In this document: positions 1 to 9,764 of the stretch, in pieces
How the letters are laid out: each line of letters starts with the position of its first letter
Position numbering within the stretch: the stretch's first letter is position 1
Source of the DNA: Simiduia sp. 21SJ11W-1
GTDB lineage: Bacteria > Pseudomonadota > Gammaproteobacteria > Pseudomonadales > Cellvibrionaceae
Length of the DNA: 64,000 bases
Assembly: GCF_024138675.1 (NCBI RefSeq)
Contig: NZ_CP090959.1
Span: 2,821,501 to 2,885,500, forward strand
Reading direction: 5' to 3'
The notes under the pieces: model-generated
The model's input: the letters and a program-made list of their open reading frames with translations, nothing else
Databases searched by the model: none
Told to the model about the DNA's origin: nothing
Position numbers and translations under genes: made by a program

Positions 1-142
1 GGCTGGATTTGTGCGAGGGGTTAGATTTAAAACAATTAACATCTATGCGCTGGGCCAAGCCTTCCCAACCATAGTGGGCTTGTAGCCGTTCCAGCATAGC
101 CGCCAGGGTAACCCCGTGCAGCGGATTATTTTTTTGGCTCAT
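1..142 (-). CDS. DUF2132 (VF530-like) small protein, 3' part missing
   Basis: The gene runs off the left edge, so only its first 47 codons are present. The protein starts MSQKNNPLHGVTLAAMLERL and continues with a HYGWEGLAQRI stretch and a NCFKSNPS stretch. This is the pattern of the short VF530/DUF2132 DNA-binding-like proteins, which are usually about 70 residues long. The function of the family is unknown. The start is the ATG at 142. The reading is confident at family level because the conserved N-terminal half is complete, but nothing can be said of the C-terminus. Confidence 0.75.
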   Translation of the reverse strand, partial: MSQKNNPLHGVTLAAMLERLQAHYGWEGLAQRIDVNCFKSNPSHKSS

Positions 143-226
143 TGCCCACCCCTGTCATTTAAATCTTTTAGCTGGAATTTTCTCTCGGAAGAATCTTAGC
201 GCATCACTAAAAATATTTGGAGTGAA

Positions 227-254
227 TAAAAAAGGCGCCACGGCCAGGCGCCTT
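227..254 (-). terminator. Rho-independent terminator of the stomatin/NfeD operon
   Basis: An 8-bp perfect stem (AAGGCGCC at 232-239 and GGCGCCTT at 247-254) with a 7-base loop is preceded on the + strand by an A-run. Read on the minus strand it is a stem followed by T's, 19 bases after the nfeD stop. Confidence 0.8.
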
Positions 255-272
255 AATGAAACCCACAAATTA

Positions 273-737
273 CTAAGCCGGGCGCACCTTAAAAACACCC
301 ACCTCCACAGACACCACAACCACCCGTGTGCCTTTGGCAACGGCATCGACACCGGGTACCAGTTCCACCCGCCATTGAATACCTGAAAACTGCAACTGGC
401 CCGGCGCGCCTGGAGCAAGATCTTGCTCAACCACAAATTCATGGCCTACCAAGTCGCTGCTGTTGTCTTTTTCGATGGGCTTATCGCCCTGCAAATTGCG
501 CAGCGGCTGCCACAGTGCGAGTGCCGAAAGACCGGCGGCAATACCCGCGCTGGATATTCCGGCAATCCAGGTTTCTGGCAATACGCCAAAATACATAAGC
601 GCACCGGTAATCAGCGCGCCAAGGCCTGCAAAAATAAACACGCCGGCGGCAAAACTTAACAGAATTTCCAGCACCAAAAGCGCAAAACCTGCCGCCAACC
701 AGAATTCTGTTTGATGCTGATTAATGTACTCAACCAT
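273..737 (-). CDS. NfeD-family membrane protein
   Basis: A 154-residue protein with two or three hydrophobic segments in the first 80 residues (around 13-35 and 37-60) and a soluble C-terminal domain of about 65 residues. The end, with GTRVVVVSVEVGVFKVRP, looks like the OB-fold of NfeD proteins. NfeD proteins partner with SPFH/stomatin proteins in membrane microdomains and quality control. Here the gene follows the stomatin-like gene by 13 bases on the same strand, the classical pairing. A GGAGG motif precedes the ATG. It is the short form lacking the ClpP-like protease domain. Confidence 0.85.
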   Translation of the reverse strand: MVEYINQHQTEFWLAAGFALLVLEILLSFAAGVFIFAGLGALITGALMYFGVLPETWIAGISSAGIAAGLSALALWQPLRNLQGDKPIEKDNSSDLVGHEFVVEQDLAPGAPGQLQFSGIQWRVELVPGVDAVAKGTRVVVVSVEVGVFKVRPA

Positions 738-750
738 AATTGGCCTCCGT

Positions 751-1701
751 TCAGCCTGCAGACTTGTTGGTATTCAAGGTGCCAATAATGGTCATGGCTT
801 CTGCTACCACGTTAGCTGCACTGCTGCGATCATCGGGCAACAGCACTACAGTTGAATCTTTGGCAATGGCGCGCTTGGCCTCAATGGCTTTGTCGGCCAA
901 GTCCAGCTGAATGGCCTTTTGGCCCTCGGCAGTTGCCGCTACGCGCCCTACGGTATCCAGTGCGGTGGCTTTTGCATCTGCCACCGCAATGATCGCCTTG
1001 GCCTCACCTTCGGCGCGCAAAATTTGCTCTTCTTTATCGGCCTCGGCTGCCAGTACCTGCGCACGCTTATCGCCTTCGGCCACGTTAATGGCAGATTGGC
1101 GATGACCTTCAGATTCCAAAATAGTGGCGCGTTTTTCACGCTCGGCTTTCATCTGGCGCTCCATGGCCTCCAGAATGGTACGCGGCGGCTCAATATCCTT
1201 AATTTCGTAGCGCAACACCTGCACACCCCAAGGCTCGGAGGCTACGTTAATGGAGTTAACAATATTGGTGTTCAGGCTTTCGCGTTCTTCAAAGGTTTTA
1301 TCCAAATCGATTTTACCAATTTCGCTGCGCATCGTGGTTTGCGCCAATTGGGTTACGGCGTATACGTAGTTATCTACACCGTAAGAAGCCTTGTATGGGT
1401 CCAGCACTTTCAGATACAGCACGCCATCCACAACCAGGGAAATGTTGTCTTTGGTAATCGCCGCCTGGCTTGGCACATCGTAGGCGTGCTCTTTCAGAGA
1501 TTGGTCGTAAGACACCCGATCAAAAATAGGTACCAGCCAGTTTAAACCGGCCACCATGGTTTTATGGTAGCGGCCAAAGCGCTCAACCACATAGGCGTGG
1601 TTTTGCGGCACAAATTTAATGGCAGACTTAAGTACAAAGAAAACCAGTACGGCTAATCCTGTCCAAAAGTTAAAAATAATATTTAATAATTCTTCGCTCA
1701 T
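751..1701 (-). CDS. qmcA: SPFH/Band 7 (stomatin-like, QmcA type) membrane protein
   Basis: A 316-residue protein with one N-terminal membrane segment (about residues 8-28), followed by a Band 7 domain (VPQNHAYVVERFGRYHKTM, about 30-200) and a long Ala/Glu-rich helix (ILRAEGEAKAIIAVADAKA) typical of SPFH oligomers. Such proteins form large membrane-bound rings and act with NfeD partners; in E. coli QmcA has been linked to FtsH-type quality control. An AAGGAG site lies ahead of the ATG at 1701. The gene is first in a two-gene operon with nfeD. The symbol is by resemblance only. Confidence 0.85.
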   Translation of the reverse strand: MSEELLNIIFNFWTGLAVLVFFVLKSAIKFVPQNHAYVVERFGRYHKTMVAGLNWLVPIFDRVSYDQSLKEHAYDVPSQAAITKDNISLVVDGVLYLKVLDPYKASYGVDNYVYAVTQLAQTTMRSEIGKIDLDKTFEERESLNTNIVNSINVASEPWGVQVLRYEIKDIEPPRTILEAMERQMKAEREKRATILESEGHRQSAINVAEGDKRAQVLAAEADKEEQILRAEGEAKAIIAVADAKATALDTVGRVAATAEGQKAIQLDLADKAIEAKRAIAKDSTVVLLPDDRSSAANVVAEAMTIIGTLNTNKSAG

Positions 1702-1938
1702 GCTAACTCCTTGTTAAGTTACTCGCCCGGCATCCTTTCGGTTTTTTGTGTCGAATGATTGCGACACCGGAACAGGGCTTATCATACGGCAAATTTTTGC
1801 CGGCTGTGCAGATTTCGGGCCAGCCCCACCCAACGAGCGCCCCGCTCTGTTCAGCGGATTTAACTGCAGGCCCAATTGTCAGCGCAGGCCACCCTGTGCA
1901 CAATAGGCCCGCGGCCCTTATAACAAAAAGGAAACAAG

Positions 1939-3432
1939 ATGCACGCTCACATCCAGAAGATGACGGCCACCCTGTTGCTTTTATGGGCAGAGGCAACACT
2001 GGGGCAATCTTTTGATGAGTACCTGATTCCAACACCGGGGCCTTTGATTCAGCCACCAGTCACCGCCGATGTGATACCCGGGGCCGGAGATGAGCTGTTA
2101 TTGTTCAGCCAGCAGGGCGAGCTGCGCTACCTGCACGTTTACCAGTGGCAGGCAACAGGCTTCAAGGCGCGCCACACAGTGGCGCTGCCAGCGCAATACT
2201 TTGCCTACGATATTTCCAGTGCCGAGGCAGGCGCCCAGCAAACCCTTTACCTGTTAGCAAGTCACGCCCTGGCACGGCTCGCATTGAATGAAGATACAGC
2301 CCAGGTGCAACACCTGGTGGAGGTAAACCACCTGATACGCGAGCCCAAGCCGCCGTTTATTTACCGCGATCGTTTTCTGGTGGCATTGCCGCCCGCACAC
2401 CCGGTGGCCGCTTTTGTACCGGGCTTTAGCAGCGTGCAATTAGTTACAGGGCTCGCACAGGCCAAGCCGCGCATTCAGGCATTACCCATCACCGCCAATG
2501 TGGTGATGGATGACCGGGGTGCGCGCTACACGCCACCGGCCTTGTTTACAGCGCCCCTGGGTGCCAATACCCAGCAGTCTGTTATCTGGCCCGCGCCGGG
2601 CGCGCTGCGGGTATTTACCCCCGATGCCAGCCACACCTTCAGGCCCGCGCCCGCCGTTGCCATTGCGCCGGATATTCGCGGTATCGATTGGTGGTTCCAG
2701 CGCGATGAGCGCGGCGAGGGGCTTGATCAAAGCAATCTCACCTACCGCAAGCTCGAGCGCGTGCAAGACATCAACGGCGATGGCCGCCCGGATCTTGTGG
2801 TGCGCTTCACCCGCAGCCAAGGCGTGCTGGAGCGCGTAAACGATTACGAGATTTACCTAGGCCGCACCGGCGAAATCGCGCCGCTGTACTACAGCGAGCA
2901 GCCGGATTCCGTGGTGCGCGCCGATGGCACCCTAACAGACTTCGAGTTTGTGGATATTCAGGGCGATGAGCGCCCGGAAATATTGCTCTCGGGCTTTAAC
3001 ATTGGCCTGGGGCAGGTTATTGGCGCGCTACTTTCAGGCAGTATCGACCAGCAGGTGTACCTTTTCGCCCAGGATGCCCAGGGCAACTACGGTGAACAAC
3101 CCGCTGTGCAAGAGCAAGTAACCCTGAAATTCAGCTTGAGCTCCGGGCGCTCTGGCAGTGCTGTTACCCTACTGGCAGACATCACAGGCGACGGTATTAA
3201 AGACCTGGTGCTCTCCAAGGGCGCAAAAACACTGGAGGTGTATACCGGCCTTGCCACGGGCGACCTCATGGCCAAAAAACCCGCAAAATTTAAAACGCTG
3301 CTGCCAGAAGATGGCAGCCAGCTGAACGCGGCAGATCTAAACGGTGACCAAAAAGCCGATTTGATTCTCAGTTTTGGCAAGCTCGACGCCCCGGAACAAC
3401 TGAAAACCGTGAAAATTCTCATCACCCAATAG
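1939..3432 (+). CDS. Exported FG-GAP/VCBS repeat protein
   Basis: A 497-residue protein beginning with a signal-peptide-like stretch that ends near the AEATLGQS region. The C-terminal half carries four calcium-binding FG-GAP/VCBS motifs: DINGDGRPD (about residue 277), a degenerate DIQGDERPE (about 338), DITGDGIKD (about 414) and DLNGDQKAD (about 469). These repeats usually build a beta-propeller on exported or surface proteins. No catalytic domain was recognised in the N-terminal half. AAAGGAAACAAG precedes the ATG. The gene is divergent from qmcA across 237 bp. The exact function is unknown. Confidence 0.75.
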   Translation: MHAHIQKMTATLLLLWAEATLGQSFDEYLIPTPGPLIQPPVTADVIPGAGDELLLFSQQGELRYLHVYQWQATGFKARHTVALPAQYFAYDISSAEAGAQQTLYLLASHALARLALNEDTAQVQHLVEVNHLIREPKPPFIYRDRFLVALPPAHPVAAFVPGFSSVQLVTGLAQAKPRIQALPITANVVMDDRGARYTPPALFTAPLGANTQQSVIWPAPGALRVFTPDASHTFRPAPAVAIAPDIRGIDWWFQRDERGEGLDQSNLTYRKLERVQDINGDGRPDLVVRFTRSQGVLERVNDYEIYLGRTGEIAPLYYSEQPDSVVRADGTLTDFEFVDIQGDERPEILLSGFNIGLGQVIGALLSGSIDQQVYLFAQDAQGNYGEQPAVQEQVTLKFSLSSGRSGSAVTLLADITGDGIKDLVLSKGAKTLEVYTGLATGDLMAKKPAKFKTLLPEDGSQLNAADLNGDQKADLILSFGKLDAPEQLKTVKILITQ

Positions 3433-3578
3433 CCAGCTGGCGCCTAAATTCACATCAATGCGGGCGTCAATACCCACGGTGCCACGCTTTTCAGCTAGGC
3501 GTGCGAAATTGGCGGCAGCTCTGCTGCACTTGTCTAAACTGATTTAATCTCGGGTTTGGATATTAAGGCTGATTTTCA

Positions 3579-6500
3579 ATGCCGGTACAACGCAGCACCG
3601 CCACCACTGCATGGCCTAACTACCTAGGCCTTACCGCAGCACTGAGCCTTCTTGGTTGGCTTGGTAACTATACGTCGCTGCCACTGCTGTTTGGTATCGA
3701 TTTCATTTTCGGCTCTATTGCCAGCGTGCTGGCACTGGCACTTCTGGGCCCGGCCGCAGCCATTGCGGTGGCCGCCATCGCTTCCAGCTACACTTGGCTT
3801 TTGTGGAGCCACCCCTACGCCATCATCATTTTCACCGCCGAAATCGCCTTTCTAAGCCTGTGTTACAGGTACAGACCGAAAATGAACCTGGTATTCGCCG
3901 ATGTGGCCTACTGGTTTGTTATTGGCATACCGCTGGTACTGCTGTTTTACCAATACTTCCTGAAGCTGGGCTTTGATCAGTCACTGTTTATTGGCACCAA
4001 GCAGGCCATGAACGGCATTTTTAACTTGCTCTGTGCCAACCTGCTGATTTTGTTTGCCAGAAGCCGTGGCCTGGCACTGCTGGAAAACTCGAACTTCTGC
4101 CCTATTACTATTCGCAACCTCACCTTTAACCTGGTGCTGGGTATCGTCTTGCTAGTGGGAGCCCTGCCCGTTGTCATCAATCAGCACCAAACGGGCAAGC
4201 TGCTTGAGCGCGAGATTGGCGACGAACTGGCTATTGTAGGCAATCTGATTGCAGGGGATGCTCAACACGCCCCCACGGGCGAAGACATTCAGGCACGCCT
4301 TGCCAACCTGCCAATTACTGGCGCGCTGTTTGTTGAAGCGATGCGTGAAGATCAGTACTTTAGCCGTGGTGACGTACCGCCCTTGGCCCACTTTGAAGCG
4401 GTAGCACTCAAACACAAACAACAACTGACACTCTATAAAGACACCCGCCAGAAATCTGCCATACAACGCTGGAACAAGGGCGTGTACGTGTATCAAACAC
4501 AGGCGGGCGGCTGGAAAATAAATGTTGGTAAATCCGCAAGTACACTGGTTACCAAATTGCAAAGCGCAAAGCAGGATGCCTTTGTATTGCTCAATGTATT
4601 GCTGGCGCTGGCTATTTTGCTTTCCCAAATTCTGGGCCGCATTGTAGAGGCCCCACTGTTACAGTTGCGCCAGCTCACCCATCGCATTGGCGCCGAAGAT
4701 GCCACTCTGGAAGCAGAATCTACCCCCAGCCAAATTAAAGAATTCAAATTGTTATTTGAAGCTTTCAGCGACATGGCAAGCCGGCTGGATCAAAGCGTAC
4801 GCAAATTACAGGAAGCCAACGACACCCTTGAGCTACGCGTAGAAAGACGCACAAGAGACATACAACGGCTCTCTATGGTGGCCAGCACTACCACCAATGG
4901 CGTCACTATTCTCGACAATCAACACAATATCGTGTGGAGCAACCGGGCCTTCCATAAAATTTTGTTGGAAGATAACCAAACGGTTGAAGGCGCTGATTTT
5001 GCATCACTGCTGCGCATTAGAAATACCGAAGCCGAAGCGGAGTTTCTACAAAACGTGCAGCACAAAAGGCGTTTCACCCAGGCCCTGGAAGTACTTAACG
5101 CCCAGCACGAAAAAGTATGGCTGGCCGTTGAATGGATTACCACCAACCAGCAGGAGCATGGGCACGACGGCTATATTGCCTTGATTACAGACATCACCAC
5201 CGAGCGCCAGGCAGCCGACGAATTGGCACGCTACGCGGCGCGCCTGGAAGACATCAACCAAGAGCAAGATAAAGCCCGCCAGTCTGCTGAAAATGCCGCA
5301 CGCGTTAAGTCAGAGTTTTTGGCCAGCATGAGCCATGAGATTCGCACGCCGCTCAACGGCGTGGTGGGTATGCTGGGCCTGTTACAAAGAGGCGAGCAAT
5401 CTGAACAACAAGCGCACTACACCCAGCTTGCGCTGAGAAGTGCAGAATCGCTCTTGGGCATCATCAATGAAATTCTGGATTTCTCAAAAATTGAATCTGG
5501 CCAACTGGCACTTGAACACCTGGATTTTGATTTGGTAAAGCTGTTGGCTGAGTTTGCCGCCAGCAGCTCGCTGCGCGCACAGGAGAAAGGCATTGCGTTC
5601 TACCTGGATGCCACAGCACTTGAATACACCCTCATCAATAGCGACCCAAGCAGAATTTTGCAAATTCTGAACAACCTCATCGGCAACGCCATAAAATTTA
5701 CCGAACAAGGCCACGTGCAGCTGGATGTGCGCCTGGTAAGCAATGGCACGGGCAAATACCAGCTTGAATGCGCGGTAACTGATACCGGCATTGGCATTGA
5801 GCAGAGTGTACTACCCAATCTGTTCAATGCCTTTACCCAGGCCGATGCCTCTACCACGCGCAAATACGGCGGCACGGGTTTGGGGCTTGCCATTACCAAG
5901 CAACTCTGCGAGCTTTTGGGTGGTTCACTCACTGTCACAAGCAAGCCAGGCCAGGGCTCATGCTTTACCGCCTGCATTCCTATTGAGATGCCCGATAACA
6001 ACCAGCGCGCTGCAGATGCCTGGCCCGAACTTGAGGGCCAAAGGCTGGTGATTGTTGACAGCAATGCCCATCAGCGGGCGCTCACCGAGCGCTACCTGCA
6101 GCACACCGGCGCCACCATTGCCGCAGCCGAAGAATTTCCCGAATCCTTTTCGCCTGAACCCCAGTGGCTGATATTGTGCCCGGAATCCATTACCGCCCTG
6201 GAGGCACAACACGCTGATGGCAAGCTGCGGCAATGCCGCGCACTGGTGCTGTGCTCACACGCAACGCGCGCTGATTTAGTGAGCCTTGGCCACTGGCAAA
6301 ACGTGCTGCATTTATCTACCCCGCTCACGGGGCTTTCTGGAAAAGAACTCACCCCGGAAAACGTCAGTGCCCATGATAAAACAGACAACCTCGACAAGCC
6401 CTACCAATACGTGGGCAGGCTACTGTTGGTGGAAGACAACCACGTAAACCAGGAACTTGCCCGCACCCTGCTTGAAGACATGGGCTACCACGTGAGCATG

Positions 6501-7307
6501 GCCGGTAACGGCGCTGAAGCGCTGGATCACCTCATGGAAACACCCCGCCAGGATGCCTTCGATCTGGTGCTGATGGATTGCCAAATGCCTGAAATGGATG
6601 GCTACACCGCAACGCGGCTTATTCGTAACGGCAAGGCGGGCAGCCTCAATGCGGACATCCCCATCATTGCCATGACAGCCAATGCCATGAAGGGCGATCG
6701 CGAGCAATGCATCGCCGCCGGCATGAACGACTACATTTCCAAGCCGCTGGATTTTGATGTGGTTGAGCAGGTACTCAGCACTTGGATGGCCAACAGCCAA
6801 CGCTACAAGCGGCGCATGCCAGAGCTGGTAAAAGGCAATGAGATTGCCCAAGGGGAAGCCAACCTGGCCACTGGCACACAACCGCTCAATGATGCGGCCG
6901 AAAATAGGCCAGTAGAAAAACCGGATGCATCATCAGCCAAGGAAGATACGGTACAAGGTGCGCCCGTATGGGATAAAGCCGAAGCACTCAAACGCGTGCG
7001 CCAGCGCGAAGACAGGCTGGTGTCGCTGGTAGAATTGTTTGTGCGCGACATGCCGGCACGCTATGAAAAAATGGAAGCCCAAATGCAAGACAACAACCTT
7101 GAAAGCATTCAGCATCTGGCCCATGAAATAAAAGGCGTGGCGGGTAATATAAGTACTAAATCGCTGTACAACACCGCCCGCAATCTGGAAACTGCTTGTA
7201 AAGAGCAGCGCGATGTAAAAGCACATGTTGATTTATTAAAAACAGAAATGGCTGCGGCTCAATCTACGCTTGAAACTTACCTTGCCGAGCAACGCCAACA
7301 AGCCTGA
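3579..7307 (+). CDS. BarA-like tripartite hybrid histidine kinase
   Basis: A 1242-residue membrane sensor. In order: a multi-pass N-terminal membrane region (about 1-200), a non-cytoplasmic segment (200-325), a membrane helix, HAMP (about 350-405), PAS (about 430-545), HisKA with phospho-acceptor His586 in SHEIRTPLNG, and HATPase_c with NLIGNAIKFT and the GGTGLGLA glycine box. A receiver-like region at about 815-935 has no clear phospho-acceptor. A true receiver follows with Asp1000 in LMDCQMPEMDG, then an HPt domain with His1182 in HEIKGVAGN. This is the full phosphorelay layout of BarA/EvgS kinases. No response-regulator gene is adjacent, so the output partner is elsewhere. Confidence 0.9.
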   Translation: MPVQRSTATTAWPNYLGLTAALSLLGWLGNYTSLPLLFGIDFIFGSIASVLALALLGPAAAIAVAAIASSYTWLLWSHPYAIIIFTAEIAFLSLCYRYRPKMNLVFADVAYWFVIGIPLVLLFYQYFLKLGFDQSLFIGTKQAMNGIFNLLCANLLILFARSRGLALLENSNFCPITIRNLTFNLVLGIVLLVGALPVVINQHQTGKLLEREIGDELAIVGNLIAGDAQHAPTGEDIQARLANLPITGALFVEAMREDQYFSRGDVPPLAHFEAVALKHKQQLTLYKDTRQKSAIQRWNKGVYVYQTQAGGWKINVGKSASTLVTKLQSAKQDAFVLLNVLLALAILLSQILGRIVEAPLLQLRQLTHRIGAEDATLEAESTPSQIKEFKLLFEAFSDMASRLDQSVRKLQEANDTLELRVERRTRDIQRLSMVASTTTNGVTILDNQHNIVWSNRAFHKILLEDNQTVEGADFASLLRIRNTEAEAEFLQNVQHKRRFTQALEVLNAQHEKVWLAVEWITTNQQEHGHDGYIALITDITTERQAADELARYAARLEDINQEQDKARQSAENAARVKSEFLASMSHEIRTPLNGVVGMLGLLQRGEQSEQQAHYTQLALRSAESLLGIINEILDFSKIESGQLALEHLDFDLVKLLAEFAASSSLRAQEKGIAFYLDATALEYTLINSDPSRILQILNNLIGNAIKFTEQGHVQLDVRLVSNGTGKYQLECAVTDTGIGIEQSVLPNLFNAFTQADASTTRKYGGTGLGLAITKQLCELLGGSLTVTSKPGQGSCFTACIPIEMPDNNQRAADAWPELEGQRLVIVDSNAHQRALTERYLQHTGATIAAAEEFPESFSPEPQWLILCPESITALEAQHADGKLRQCRALVLCSHATRADLVSLGHWQNVLHLSTPLTGLSGKELTPENVSAHDKTDNLDKPYQYVGRLLLVEDNHVNQELARTLLEDMGYHVSMAGNGAEALDHLMETPRQDAFDLVLMDCQMPEMDGYTATRLIRNGKAGSLNADIPIIAMTANAMKGDREQCIAAGMNDYISKPLDFDVVEQVLSTWMANSQRYKRRMPELVKGNEIAQGEANLATGTQPLNDAAENRPVEKPDASSAKEDTVQGAPVWDKAEALKRVRQREDRLVSLVELFVRDMPARYEKMEAQMQDNNLESIQHLAHEIKGVAGNISTKSLYNTARNLETACKEQRDVKAHVDLLKTEMAAAQSTLETYLAEQRQQA

Positions 7308-7347
7308 CCACCCGCCAATCGGGCATTAAAACTTTGGCCACGCTACA

Positions 7348-8412
7348 CTAACCCACTACGCAATTGCGGCCGGCGGCTTTTGCCCCATACAGGTTTTTAT
7401 CGGCAAGACTTAACAATGAATCGGCGGTCATCTGAGGGAGAATTTCGGCCAGGCCAATGCTTACGGTGACAGGCTCTGACAAATCATCAAAGGCCACCTG
7501 ACCCAGCCCCTCTCTGATTTCATCAGCCCGATTCCAGGCGCGCTGGAGGTTTAACCCCGGCAGCAACAGTAAAAATTCCTCTCCGCCCCAGCGCACCACT
7601 ACGTCTTCATCGCGGGTAACCGTTACCAGATACTCGGCGAAACTGCTCAACACCTGATCGCCGGCCTCGTGGCCGTACTGGTCATTTATTTTTTTGAAGT
7701 GATCAATGTCAGCCAGCAATAAGGTGCCGCCTTCAAAAGAGCGATCAAAGAAACCCCTGCGAATGCAGCTTTCACTCACAAACCGGCGATTAGGCAGCCG
7801 TGTTAGCGCATCGGTTACAGATGCCCGCTGCACAGATTCGTGCAGTGCGCGCACCCTGCCACGGGAGTTCACATACACAAACTCGCAGCCCAAGCAGGCC
7901 ACCAATAAACTAAACAGCGATGCTAGAAAACGGATTTTTATTTCCGGCGCATAAGACGCCTGCAACAAGGGCGTATTGGGCCAATACAAAATTACTACAC
8001 AGGCAAGCAAGGTAAATAGCGATAAATACAAGCCTGCACGAAAGCCTGTAATAAACACCACAATGGCAGCCATGGGGTAAACCCACAAAAGGCCAGAATC
8101 ACTTACTCCGCCCGTGGCCACCAGCACAAGGTTGAGCAGCGTCACGCAACTTGCAAGAATGAAGGCGCTGGCATTGTAATTGCGTTGCACATGCAACCAC
8201 ACCATATTCAACACACACACCACTGCCACACCAATCAGTAACAGGGCAAGCTGCATAAGGCCCTGAGACAAGCTCAGTAAACCAAAAGCGAACAGCATGG
8301 CAACACCCACGAAACTCAGCAGCTGGAACAGCTGAATACGGCGGTTAGATTCAAGCTCTGTTAGCTCCAGGCCCGGTTTATTGCGGCCTGCGGTTCGCCC
8401 CATGCCCTGCAT
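7348..8412 (-). CDS. Membrane diguanylate cyclase (GGDEF)
   Basis: A 354-residue protein with about six membrane helices in its first 190 residues, then a GGDEF domain. The active site is RWGGEEF (residues 274-280), and an intact RxxD inhibitory site (RDED) lies five residues before it, so it should make c-di-GMP with product feedback. The frame stays open upstream to 8577, but the ATG at 8412 is chosen because GTGGGAG lies just ahead of it and the longer form would overlap the transporter gene. It is transcribed after the Nramp-like gene and converges with the hybrid kinase gene. Confidence 0.88.
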   Translation of the reverse strand: MQGMGRTAGRNKPGLELTELESNRRIQLFQLLSFVGVAMLFAFGLLSLSQGLMQLALLLIGVAVVCVLNMVWLHVQRNYNASAFILASCVTLLNLVLVATGGVSDSGLLWVYPMAAIVVFITGFRAGLYLSLFTLLACVVILYWPNTPLLQASYAPEIKIRFLASLFSLLVACLGCEFVYVNSRGRVRALHESVQRASVTDALTRLPNRRFVSESCIRRGFFDRSFEGGTLLLADIDHFKKINDQYGHEAGDQVLSSFAEYLVTVTRDEDVVVRWGGEEFLLLLPGLNLQRAWNRADEIREGLGQVAFDDLSEPVTVSIGLAEILPQMTADSLLSLADKNLYGAKAAGRNCVVG

Positions 8413-8489
8413 AAGCACTCCCACAATTGCTGAATGCAGTGTAGCAGCAGTTGGTGGGCCTATAGCTCCGCGGCTCAAGCGGCAATGCG

Positions 8490-9698
8490 CTAGGCAGGCA
8501 ACAGCGAGGCCAGCTTCCATAGGCTTAAGCCCGTAACAAAAATCACCACCAGGCCGCCCAACAGATTTGCCAGCCAACCGTTAGCGTGACTGCCCAGAAG
8601 TGCGCGCTGGTTCATCACGTACAACAGGAATATGGCCACTATGGGCAACAAAAAACCGTTAAAGGCCTGAGCAAATACGATGGCCACCAAAGGCTTGGTA
8701 CCGAGCGCGGCAAACACCGTGCCCACCAACACCACCCCCAGGCTCACCCAGCGCTGGGCGCCAATAGCAGCGGCGCCTTGTAAACCCAGCGCACCTGATA
8801 CCGCAAACCCTGCAGCCATAGGTGCGGCAATTGCGCTGGTGAGGCCCGCAGCAAACAAACCCAGGCCATAGCACCAGCGGGCGCCCTCACCCAGCAGGGG
8901 CTCCAGTTGTTGGGCCATAGTGGCTGGCGAGAACGGGTGCCCGGTTTGAAAAAAAGCCACAGCTGCAGTGGATAAAATCGCGAGCGTAATCAGGCCACCC
9001 AATGAAATAGACAGGCCTGTGTCCCAACGCGCCTGGGTTAAGGCCTGGGGCAGCGGCGTGTGGGCCGGCCATTTATTGGCAACACTCGATGCGTGTAAAA
9101 AAAGGTTGTAGGGCACAACGGTTGTACCGATAAGCGCGATGGCGAGCATGGCACTGCCATCTGGCAGCTGCGGGCGCAAAATACCGGCGGCCATACTTGC
9201 CCAATCGGGCTGAACCATTGCCAAGGTCACCACAAAAACCGTGCTCATCAACACCACTAAAGTCACCAACACCCGCTCAAGCAGCCGATAACGATGCGTC
9301 CACAACAACAGCGCCGCCAAAGTGCCAATCAAAAGCGCCCATAGCACCGGCCCGCCGGGCACCAAGGCGCTGATGCCGAGGGTGGCGCCCATGATGTTGC
9401 CGGCTTCGTAAGCCGCATTACCCAACCCAATGGCGGCCACCACTAGCACCAGCGCCGGTTTGATTAACCACGCAGGGCGCAGATGCGCACGCAATGCCTC
9501 GGCCAGGCCTTGGCGCGTCACCAAACCTAACCGCGCAGCCATTTCCTGCAGCACCCAGGTGGCGGCGATGGAAAAAACAAGCGCCCACAGCAGTGCAAAA
9601 CCAAAGCTCGCACCGGCTTGGCTCGCCGTGGCCAGGGTGCCCGGCCCAATGAACGCCGCAGCAACCAACAGGCCGGGGCCCAAGGTGATTTTTTTCAT
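8490..9698 (-). CDS. Nramp-superfamily transporter with altered metal-site motifs
   Basis: A 402-residue protein with about 11 hydrophobic segments and the Nramp-type first-helix context (FIGPGTLATASQAGASFG) and sixth-helix context (GTTVVPYNLFLH). In classical Mn/Fe Nramps these read DPGN and MPH, which hold the metal-binding Asp, Asn and Met. Here they are GPGT and VPY, so all three ligands are replaced. It belongs to the Nramp superfamily, but its substrate cannot be assumed to be Mn2+ or Fe2+. AGAGG precedes the ATG. The end lies 77 bases before the start of the diguanylate cyclase gene. Confidence 0.8.
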   Translation of the reverse strand: MKKITLGPGLLVAAAFIGPGTLATASQAGASFGFALLWALVFSIAATWVLQEMAARLGLVTRQGLAEALRAHLRPAWLIKPALVLVVAAIGLGNAAYEAGNIMGATLGISALVPGGPVLWALLIGTLAALLLWTHRYRLLERVLVTLVVLMSTVFVVTLAMVQPDWASMAAGILRPQLPDGSAMLAIALIGTTVVPYNLFLHASSVANKWPAHTPLPQALTQARWDTGLSISLGGLITLAILSTAAVAFFQTGHPFSPATMAQQLEPLLGEGARWCYGLGLFAAGLTSAIAAPMAAGFAVSGALGLQGAAAIGAQRWVSLGVVLVGTVFAALGTKPLVAIVFAQAFNGFLLPIVAIFLLYVMNQRALLGSHANGWLANLLGGLVVIFVTGLSLWKLASLLPA

Positions 9699-9764
9699 AC
9701 ACGCCTCTGCACTATTATTTTTCTGTTTTCGTTATTTAAATGGGCTGCCCCAAAAACACTCCCG

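Noticed and set aside
919-1545. A 208-codon frame on the + strand opposite the stomatin-like gene
   Set aside because: It is the antisense of a clearly conserved SPFH protein and its own sequence shows no domain.
1703-2056. A 117-codon minus-strand frame between the stomatin-like and FG-GAP genes
   Set aside because: It overlaps the signal-peptide region of the FG-GAP gene and has no recognisable protein features.
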